The notes under the pieces: model-generated
Told to the model about the DNA's origin: nothing
Database searches by the model: none
The model's input: the letters and a program-made list of their open reading frames with translations, nothing else
Source of the DNA: Mycobacterium sp.
GTDB lineage: Bacteria > Actinomycetota > Actinomycetes > Mycobacteriales > Mycobacteriaceae
Assembly (NCBI GenBank): GCA_025965815.1
Contig: JAOPWF010000733.1
Coordinates: forward strand, 1-6,032
Reading direction: 5' to 3'
Length of the DNA stretch: 6,032 nt
Shown here: positions 1-4,735 of the stretch, in pieces
Layout: the number at the start of each line of letters is the position of its first letter
How positions within the stretch are numbered: position 1 is the stretch's first letter
Program-made: the position numbers and the translations under genes

Positions 1-129
1 ATCGACCGCCGACGTGCGGTTGTCGCGGCTCTTGTCGACGGGGAAAACAGCGGAGAGTCGACTGAATTCAGCTTCGACGATTTCCTGGGCCGGATGCACG
101 CCAAGAAGTACCGCGGCCACGATGACTGA
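1..129 (+). CDS. parD: ParD-family type II antitoxin, C-terminal fragment (5' end outside window)
   Basis: Frame 1 is open from the left edge to TGA at 127-129 and gives 42 residues. ParD antitoxins bind and neutralise ParE toxins through their C-terminal half and repress their own operon through an N-terminal ribbon-helix-helix domain, which lies outside this window. The visible part has the family's C-terminal signature: an 'ALVDGENSG' stretch (typically AL-x-x-GE-x-SG), then 'FSFDDFLGRMHA' (typically F-x-FD-x-FL-x-R), then a basic tail ending RGHDD. From memory this closely resembles the end of M. tuberculosis ParD1 (ALEAGERSG...FDFDGFLGRKRA). The stop codon overlaps two ATG codons (122 and 129), the usual arrangement for a following parE, yet no intact ParE is present. 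The family call is strong; whether the antitoxin is functional cannot be judged because its DNA-binding half is not visible. Confidence 0.8.
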   Translation: MDRRRAVVAALVDGENSGESTEFSFDDFLGRMHAKKYRGHDD

Positions 130-307
130 TGGCGATGAGAGTAGTGGCGAAGCGCCGATGCTGCGACTTCGCGCAGGCAGGCTGCTCCGTCGCCGCGCAC
201 CGATGACGATCGATGATTTGCGCCGGGCAGAGGAGGCCGCTGCCGACCTCGACGACCTAGGCGTGATGGCGACGGCGTGGGAGTGCGGCACTGCGCGGGA
301 CCGGTAA
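122..307 (+). CDS. Short ORF in the parE position; possible degenerate ParE or unknown small protein
   Basis: This 61-residue frame begins with an ATG overlapping the last 8 nt of the antitoxin gene and ends at TAA 305-307, just before a strong hairpin. From the ATG at 203 onward most codons end in G or C, as expected of real mycobacterial coding sequence; the first 27 codons do not. A competing frame starts at 129 (TGATG overlap with the antitoxin stop) and runs only to 206, and it too has high third-position GC. The switch between frames near 203 suggests an old frameshift. The segment 'AEEAAADLDDLGVMATAW' is loosely like the ParE N-terminal pattern A-x-ADLDDI-x-x-YTAE-x-W, but the conserved body of ParE (about 95 aa) is absent. 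The best reading is a remnant of parE, or an unrelated small protein starting at 122 or 203. The function is not recognised. Confidence 0.35.
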   Translation: MTDGDESSGEAPMLRLRAGRLLRRRAPMTIDDLRRAEEAAADLDDLGVMATAWECGTARDR

Positions 308-311
308 AGGT

Positions 312-339
312 CTAATGCCCGGTTCCTACCGGGCATTAG
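312..339 (+). terminator. Perfect 11-bp stem hairpin, likely terminator of the upstream TA-type operon
   Basis: The arms CTAATGCCCGG (312-322) and CCGGGCATTAG (329-339) are exact reverse complements around a 6-nt TTCCTA loop, starting 4 nt after the preceding stop codon. No U-tract follows, which is common among mycobacterial hairpin terminators. Its position between two same-strand units favours a terminator, although an operator with dyad symmetry is possible. Confidence 0.6.
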
Positions 340-347
340 CCGGGTCG

Positions 348-366
348 AACCGGTCTTTTACCGGTT
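348..366 (+). terminator. Second hairpin in tandem, 7-bp perfect stem
   Basis: The arms AACCGGT (348-354) and ACCGGTT (360-366) pair perfectly across a CTTTT loop, 8 nt beyond the first hairpin. The core GAACCGG is repeated directly at 347-353 and 368-374. The two hairpins together look like a tandem, U-tract-free terminator. Alternatively the CCGG-rich repeats could be a protein-binding site upstream of the following operon. Confidence 0.45.
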
Positions 367-436
367 GGAACCGGGCGTTCGATTTGTGCGGCTCGGAATT
401 TGTTTTGGGGCAAGGCTATTTGGCGTTGAGCGGCTT

Positions 437-442
437 TACAGT
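437..442 (+). promoter_or_regulatory. Candidate -10 box (TACAGT) for a leaderless operon transcript
   Basis: TACAGT fits the mycobacterial -10 consensus TANNNT and ends exactly 7 nt before the ATG at 450. Transcription would therefore start at or next to the start codon. No convincing -35 hexamer is seen at 16-19 nt spacing, which is usual for mycobacterial promoters. The purine-rich AAGG at 445-448 is too close to the ATG to serve as a normal Shine-Dalgarno site. Confidence 0.45.
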
Positions 443-449
443 TGAAGGC

Positions 450-1040
450 ATGAACGACGTGGGGAAGCTTGGTGGACCTACGACTTCGGCGGGTGAGCCG
501 GGCGATGGGTGTTCGCGCTGTGAGGCGGGTGCGACGGTGGCGAGCATGGTGATGGATCAAGCGTTGTGGATGTCAGTGGCTGGCCGCGGCGATGGGCGGC
601 CTCCGAAGGAACTCTGGGATGCAGTGGTGGCCGAGGACTGGTTGAGCGTGCGTCGCGAGTGGGATGGGTGGATGCGCCCGCAGCTTCGCGAAATGGATAG
701 AACCGGCAGGGACTGGCGTGCGGTGGCTCATGTGGTGGTGAAGTCAACTGTCAATGAGTTGGAAGCTGCTGGTGTGAGTAGTCCTCTTCCGGGCGACTTG
801 GATGCCGCCCTGGAGCCGGACGCGATCCTGCGGGAATGGCTTTCGTGGATTCGTAAAGGCATTGCGAGGGTGAAGGATGACGCGCGATTACATGAGTGGA
901 CGCGTTTCGTCGAATCGCTACCGGTGGAGCTTCAGGCGTTGGCCGTCGAGCACCCCGAACGGCAAGCCGAGTTGGCTATCTGCATGTTTGAGACCGACAT
1001 GTTCATTCGGGGCTCGCTGGACAACGACGGGGAGGGGTAG
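450..1040 (+). CDS. Unrecognised Trp-rich 196-aa cytoplasmic protein, first gene of the operon
   Basis: I do not recognise this family. The frame is open from further upstream, but the ATG at 450 is preferred: it lies after the hairpins, fits the -10 box, and everything before it would be translated from the hairpin region. The product has no signal peptide or membrane segment. Residues 1-35 are Gly-rich and contain a single CxxC (Cys21, Cys24), too little for a metal site alone. Residues 36-196 look helical and carry nine tryptophans (40, 56, 64, 71, 74, 89, 130, 133, 150) with many charged residues. The stop TAG shares its G with the GTG of the next gene, and GGGGAGGGG just before the stop serves as that gene's ribosome binding site, so translation is coupled. 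ATGs at 546 and 552 are alternative starts, which would drop the CxxC. By position it could be a chaperone or regulator for the proteins downstream, but that is inference from location only. It is clearly coding; the function is unknown. Confidence 0.8.
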   Translation: MNDVGKLGGPTTSAGEPGDGCSRCEAGATVASMVMDQALWMSVAGRGDGRPPKELWDAVVAEDWLSVRREWDGWMRPQLREMDRTGRDWRAVAHVVVKSTVNELEAAGVSSPLPGDLDAALEPDAILREWLSWIRKGIARVKDDARLHEWTRFVESLPVELQALAVEHPERQAELAICMFETDMFIRGSLDNDGEG

Positions 1041-1312
1041 TGGCAGCGTCCTTCGAGATGGAGCCCGAAGCTACTCGGGCTGGACTCCTTGATGCTGGTA
1101 TGACGAGGACGGCGGCGGCCGCGACACCGCCGCCGGAACCGCCGACCGTGGATCACTACACCGTGGCGTTCTTGAATACCTCGGGCGTGTTACTTGGCTC
1201 GACGACGACCACGGTCGCAGGACATGCCCAAAAGGGGCTTGGCGCGGCGACGGTGACGGTGTCCGCCATGGAAGAGGCCGAGGCCTACAACGCTGCTTCC
1301 CTCAAGACCTGA
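1040..1312 (+). CDS. Small EspC/EspF-like (ESX secretion-associated) protein, 90 aa, atypical
   Basis: The start is GTG at 1040, overlapping the previous stop by one base, with GGAGG at 1031-1035. The layout resembles the EspC/EspF family of type VII secretion substrates, which are about 100-residue helix-turn-helix proteins. Here an N-terminal helix (about residues 7-28, starting FEMEPEATRAGLLDAG) is followed by a proline hinge (30-36) and a longer amphipathic helix (about 40-84, HYTVAF...EEAEAY). In EspC and EspF the second helix ends with a YxxxD/E secretion motif. Here Tyr83 is followed by NAAS, so the acidic residue is missing, and the protein stops 7 residues later, shorter than the family norm. 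It also lacks the usual FN motif, having FLN at 44-46. It is probably a diverged member, perhaps secreted as a partner of another protein or not secreted at all. The similarity is judged by eye and the family call is tentative. Confidence 0.6.
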   Translation: MAASFEMEPEATRAGLLDAGMTRTAAAATPPPEPPTVDHYTVAFLNTSGVLLGSTTTTVAGHAQKGLGAATVTVSAMEEAEAYNAASLKT

Positions 1313-1317
1313 TGCCC

Positions 1318-1325
1318 GGGAGGAA
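1318..1325 (+). promoter_or_regulatory. Strong ribosome binding site GGGAGGAA deciding the start at 1332
   Basis: GGAGG (1319-1323) lies 8 nt before the ATG at 1332, which is good spacing. A TTG directly before it (1329) is in frame but would sit only 5 nt away and is a rarer start, so the ATG is chosen. Confidence 0.7.
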
Positions 1326-1331
1326 CACTTG

Positions 1332-1904
1332 ATGAATCCGGGGTGGTCACCGCCCAGTGCGCCATACCAAGGCAATGCCGGACCACCATGGGCAGGTGGA
1401 CCTGCGACACCGATCCCGCCTCAGCGACGGCGGGGTCTGGTCGCGATGCTGGTCGCGGTGAATGTCGGCTCTATCGCGGTGGCCGCCACTATCGTGTACG
1501 CGGTCGGCCGAGACTCTGGGCCCGTGAGATCAGGCGCGCCATCCACCGCGACTGGGAGCCCGGGAGTGAGTGCTTCCGACGCGGCTGCGGCCAAAGACAA
1601 GGTGTGTCACGCCGTCGACGCTGGACAGCGGGGGATTGCGGCCAGCGGCGGGGTCGTCACTAACGGGGACCTGAATGTTCCGACTGTTCTCCGGAAGTTG
1701 AATACGGTTGTGGCGGTGAATAACGCGTTATCGCCCGCCGTCCCGAGTGATGTGTCTGATGCTGCACAGAAGTATGTTTCATCGTCGATCGATCTGACCA
1801 CCGCGGCGCTGGCGCACGCGCCTGTGGATCAGCTTGTTGAGCTGACGAAGACTGGAAATGCGGCGGTGGACGCGCTATTCGATACCTGTGGATTGCCGCA
1901 CTGA
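1332..1904 (+). CDS. Single-pass membrane protein with Cys-paired outer domain (Rv3901c-like), 190 aa
   Basis: Residues 1-33 are a Pro/Gly-rich cytoplasmic tail ending in the basic stretch QRRRG. Residues about 36-58 (VAMLVAVNVGSIAVAATIVYAV) form one hydrophobic helix. Positive charges before it predict the N-terminus inside and the rest outside. A Ser/Thr/Gly/Pro linker (60-82) leads to a small, mostly helical outer domain (83-190). Its only two cysteines, Cys92 near the start and Cys186 near the end, could form a disulfide that closes the domain. This plan is common among proteins encoded beside ESX substrates in mycobacteria, and the gene's place before the 795-aa protein matches Rv3901c upstream of Rv3900c/Rv3899c as I remember that locus. 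The stop TGA overlaps the next ATG (TGATG at 1902-1906). It may anchor or guide the neighbouring proteins at the inner membrane; that role is inferred. The topology is confident, the orthology moderate. Confidence 0.8.
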   Translation: MNPGWSPPSAPYQGNAGPPWAGGPATPIPPQRRRGLVAMLVAVNVGSIAVAATIVYAVGRDSGPVRSGAPSTATGSPGVSASDAAAAKDKVCHAVDAGQRGIAASGGVVTNGDLNVPTVLRKLNTVVAVNNALSPAVPSDVSDAAQKYVSSSIDLTTAALAHAPVDQLVELTKTGNAAVDALFDTCGLPH

Positions 1905-4291
1905 TGGCTGCGACTGATGGCTCCAATTCAGGGTCAACCCCGGCCTGGGAGGATCGGTACAAGTGGATCGCGGGACGCCTGGCGGATCGTATGGCGGCTG
2001 CGCGGCCGAAACCCGATGGGTTCATGCCTGGCAGCAGTATCCCTGCGGGACAAGATGTTCCGCGCCCCCATGGGCTGTACACGGCGGCGCTGATCGCGCC
2101 GGGGGAGTGGCCAGAAGCGTCGGAATCCGGACTAGCGCAGTACGGGCAGAGCATGGCGGCATGGGCTCGCAAACAGGATGACGCCAACAGCGATGCGAAT
2201 GCGCAAGTAGCAGCGGTGCTTAACGGATCGTGGGTTTCCGGCGACGCGTGGGGCGCCGCCGACGAACACTATGCGAAAGAGCGGATCGCGCACGATACCG
2301 TTGTCGATGCTGGGAAGGCAGTCGCGGCCGGAGCGGAGCGGCTCAGCGAGTTCCTGGGCTCTACCAAGGGCAGGATCCGTCAAGCGCATGATGCGGCTCA
2401 CCGCGAGATTGAAGCCATGCTGCGAAGTGCCAATGGCGCCCCGATAGGCATCGGCTCCATCGTCAGCGAGTACCGACCGCTCATCGCGGGCTGGTCGGCT
2501 GAACTGCAACAATCCGGACAGTACGAAACCACGATGCTGACCGACAAATTCGGTATACCCGAAGCCCCCCCTGGTCATTCGAGTGATGGTCACCAGCCGG
2601 ACGATGCGATGCCTACGGACGGGCCTGTGCAAGGTGATCCGCAGGGTTTCGATCCTCAGAAGAAACCCGGCGGAAGTGGCGTACATGACGCCCTAACCGA
2701 CGGCGGCCCTAGCCAAAACGGGACACCGAACACAAACGTTGGCGCAGCAAGGAGTGGCGAGGACGCGCTCCCGACACTGGCTGGCGGCGGACCGGGCAGT
2801 GCGGGGCCGAAGATGCCGTCCCTGCCCTCGATGCCGTCGCCACCTTCCACGGGTGGTGGCGGTGGCGGGAGCCCGCCGTTGAGCAGTCTTGGTGGCGGTG
2901 TGGGGCCGTTGCAGGGGTTGATGGGCGGCGGCAAGGGCTTGACTGGGCCTCTCAATAACATCAGTCCTGTTGCGCTGCAGGGTGGCCCAGGAAGTGGGGC
3001 GATGTCACCGGCGTCGCTTGGCTCACAGTTTGGGCGGGGGATGGCGGCTGGGGCGGGTGCTGCGGGTGCGATGCCGCCGATGAGCGCGGCGGCTCCGCAG
3101 GCTCCCAGTGCGCCGCTCGCGGCACCGATAAGTCCAGCGGGCGGTGCGCCGGTGGCGGCCGCGCCGGCGGGTGGGGCGACGTTCGCGGCCCCCGGCAATG
3201 GGGGAGGGACTGGTGCCCCCGCGGCCGGGGGCGGCGCGCCGGCTGGGGGAATGCCTCCCATGTCGTCGTATGGGTCGGTGTTGCCGCCGTCTGGGATGCC
3301 TGCGCCGTCCGGCGGTGGCGGCCCAGCCTCGATCGGCGGGGCACCGCCGCCGGCCCCGGTGACCGGTGGTTCCGGTACTCCGGCGTCGACTGGATTCATG
3401 CCCGTGCGGGATCAGGTTGTACCGCAACGGATTAGCCGGGGTGTGTCGATGAGTGATCTGGATTTGGCGCGGTTGGCGGTGGCTGATCTGGCGGCGGCGT
3501 CCAGTGTTGTGTATCCGGGCTTGGAGTGGGCCGTGGTGGTCTCGCGGGGCTCGTCGGGTCTGCCGGATTTGTGGGTGACGTCCAATGAGGGGGCCGGTTA
3601 CATCCCTGCGGGTGTTCATGTTCGGCGGTCGATGCCGTTGGCGGCGCGGTTCGATGAGGACTTCGACGCCCGCTGGTTTGGGTGGTTCAATCCGGCCGAG
3701 ACGGCGTTGCGGGCGGTGCGTGCACGTGGTGGCGCGGTGTCGGCGATCGCCACGACGTGGCCACGGGAATCTGAACTGGTTTCGACGGCGACGCCTGATG
3801 TGGCGATCGCGGTGGCCCCGTCGAGTGCCCCTGGTGATGCGGAGGCGGCTCAGTTGTTGACTAGCCGGTCGCATCGGCTGGAGACGGTGGCGCCGGGCAT
3901 CTACCAGAGTTTGGACCAGTCGGAGCAGCACGTCGCTGAGGGCTACGCGCGGCAGCTGACCCAGGAGTCGGCGTTTGGCGGCCCGGAGTTGTCGTCGGCG
4001 GCGCAATCGGTTGCGCGGGGTCTGATTTCGTCGCGGTGGCCCTCCAATGAGGAGTGGGCGGCGCTTCGCGCCGAGTACGAGATGGAACGGCTCATGGCGG
4101 GGTCACAGCGGCCCGGCCTGCAGGGCATCGAGGAACCAGACCTCCTCGTGGGGTACGTGCGGGACTTCGTGCACTGCCGGCGGCTGGAGACGCTGCTGTG
4201 CTGGCAGGACGGCACCCCGGCCGACGTCGTTTACGCGGCGGCGACGGCCGGCGTCTCTCTGAACCCGTTGTCGCAAGTGGCCTCCGCTTAG
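1904..4291 (+). CDS. 795-aa ESX-associated protein: helical N-domain, Pro/Gly/Ala linker, DUF5632/DUF5631-type C-terminus (Rv3900c-Rv3899c-like fusion)
   Basis: The gene starts at the ATG of the TGATG junction, has no clear ribosome binding site of its own and is probably translated by coupling. Three parts are visible. Residues 1-220 are mostly helical. A WVSG (Trp110-Gly113) and a following WG (116-117) recall the helix turn of WXG100/PPE-type ESX substrates, and long charged helices follow (about 118-180). Residues about 222-500 are a disordered linker rich in Gly, Pro, Ala and Ser with a six-glycine run near 320, similar in style to the linkers of EspB and CpnT. Residues about 512-795 form a folded region: an alpha/beta part (LEWAVVV, DLWVTSNEGAGYIPAGV, near 530-565) and a helical end part from about 655 holding Cys758 and Cys766. 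These look like the paired domains named DUF5632 and DUF5631, known from Rv3899c. In M. tuberculosis the two halves are, as I recall, separate adjacent genes; here they are one frame. No signal peptide or membrane helix is present. A role in or near type VII secretion is likely but unproven; no enzyme motif is seen. Confidence 0.85.
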   Translation: MAATDGSNSGSTPAWEDRYKWIAGRLADRMAAARPKPDGFMPGSSIPAGQDVPRPHGLYTAALIAPGEWPEASESGLAQYGQSMAAWARKQDDANSDANAQVAAVLNGSWVSGDAWGAADEHYAKERIAHDTVVDAGKAVAAGAERLSEFLGSTKGRIRQAHDAAHREIEAMLRSANGAPIGIGSIVSEYRPLIAGWSAELQQSGQYETTMLTDKFGIPEAPPGHSSDGHQPDDAMPTDGPVQGDPQGFDPQKKPGGSGVHDALTDGGPSQNGTPNTNVGAARSGEDALPTLAGGGPGSAGPKMPSLPSMPSPPSTGGGGGGSPPLSSLGGGVGPLQGLMGGGKGLTGPLNNISPVALQGGPGSGAMSPASLGSQFGRGMAAGAGAAGAMPPMSAAAPQAPSAPLAAPISPAGGAPVAAAPAGGATFAAPGNGGGTGAPAAGGGAPAGGMPPMSSYGSVLPPSGMPAPSGGGGPASIGGAPPPAPVTGGSGTPASTGFMPVRDQVVPQRISRGVSMSDLDLARLAVADLAAASSVVYPGLEWAVVVSRGSSGLPDLWVTSNEGAGYIPAGVHVRRSMPLAARFDEDFDARWFGWFNPAETALRAVRARGGAVSAIATTWPRESELVSTATPDVAIAVAPSSAPGDAEAAQLLTSRSHRLETVAPGIYQSLDQSEQHVAEGYARQLTQESAFGGPELSSAAQSVARGLISSRWPSNEEWAALRAEYEMERLMAGSQRPGLQGIEEPDLLVGYVRDFVHCRRLETLLCWQDGTPADVVYAAATAGVSLNPLSQVASA

Positions 4292-4304
4292 AGTTCGAGG
4301 GCCG

Positions 4305-4478
4305 GTGGGCTGCACCGAGTACGACCATCCCGAGTTCACGGTGGTCTTCGACATGGAGCCCCGTCTGAGAGCGCTCGCCGAGTGAATCACGCAGGCGTAC
4401 CGCTTATCAGGGGTGCCCGTGCAACAGGTGAATAATGGAAGCCCATCCAGTCCGCCGGGTGGTCCCGCCAGGAAATAG
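4305..4478 (+). pseudogene. Small fifth gene of the operon, interrupted by an in-frame TGA
   Basis: A GTG at 4305, 13 nt after the preceding stop and behind a GAGGG (4297-4301), opens a 26-codon frame with the protein-like sequence 'CTEYDHPEFTVVFDMEPRLR'. Nearly all its codons end in G or C. TGA at 4383-4385 stops it, but the same frame continues sensibly for 30 more codons (ITQAYRLSGVPVQQV, then a Ser/Pro/Gly-rich tail) to TAG at 4476-4478. The simplest reading is a gene of about 57 codons with a nonsense mutation, perhaps from TGG (Trp). The alternative is a real 26-residue peptide with the rest being decay. The same frame stays open again from 4479 to 4673, including an ATG at 4575, so the original gene may have been longer. 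The family is not recognised. Its position suggests it once belonged to the operon. Confidence 0.5.
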
Positions 4479-4735
4479 GCGGATTTATCGGCCTGCTGCT
4501 TCCACTTCCAGTCGTGCGATCGGCAGGTCTGGATGGTGTCGGCGCGTGCGGGCGCGTCATATTGTGGTCGCGAAATGTCCATTTTCAGTGGATCTGGCGG
4601 ACCCGCTGTGGAAACCGTCACCGTTAGTGGACGCGACGAAGCAAGTCAGTCTCATCCGAGTTGGCGAATATGAAGCGGCGGCCTTTAGTTCCGCGCGTGC
4701 AGGGTGGCACTCTCGCCTTGACTAGGTTGTGCTGT
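4479..4735. other. Intergenic stretch between convergent units, no convincing gene
   Basis: This stretch separates the broken forward gene from the end of the reverse-strand gene. Base composition falls from the GC-rich operon toward the lower GC of the gene on the right. A forward frame (ATG 4435 to TAG 4723-4725) crosses it, but its first half is Arg-rich in the way of a non-coding frame, it lacks a ribosome binding site and it overlaps the broken gene. I see no strong hairpin that would end both convergent transcripts and no inverted repeats, tRNA or insertion-sequence ends. It may be a worn recombination scar. Confidence 0.4.

Noticed and set aside
1110..1135. 9-bp perfect inverted repeat (CGGCGGCGG / CCGCCGCCG) inside the EspC-like gene
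   Set aside because: It is explained by Ala codons (GCG/GCC) followed by Pro codons (CCG) at the hinge; chance complementarity of coding triplets is more likely than a regulatory hairpin.
1660..2686. Reverse-strand open frames at 1660-2187 and 2132-2686
   Set aside because: They overlap two well-supported forward genes across their junction, have no ribosome binding site and give no recognisable protein.
2820..3370. Gly/Ala-rich region considered as a PE_PGRS-type repeat or tandem repeat
   Set aside because: There is no regular GGAGG-type repeat unit and no PE domain; it is irregular low-complexity linker within the 795-aa protein.
2656..4006. Long open frames on the reverse strand opposite the 795-aa gene (2656-3399 and 3023-4006)
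   Set aside because: They encode Pro/Gly-rich or Arg/His-rich strings that mirror the GC-rich codons of the forward gene. The forward frame has domain structure and operon coupling; these have neither.
4383..4385. TGA read as selenocysteine
   Set aside because: No selenocysteine-type motif or obvious insertion stem-loop is seen, and the protein does not resemble a redox enzyme. A nonsense mutation is simpler.
4435..4725. Forward frame of 96 codons in the gap
   Set aside because: The first half is Arg/Pro-rich as in a shadow frame, it overlaps a better-supported frame, and no ribosome binding site is present.
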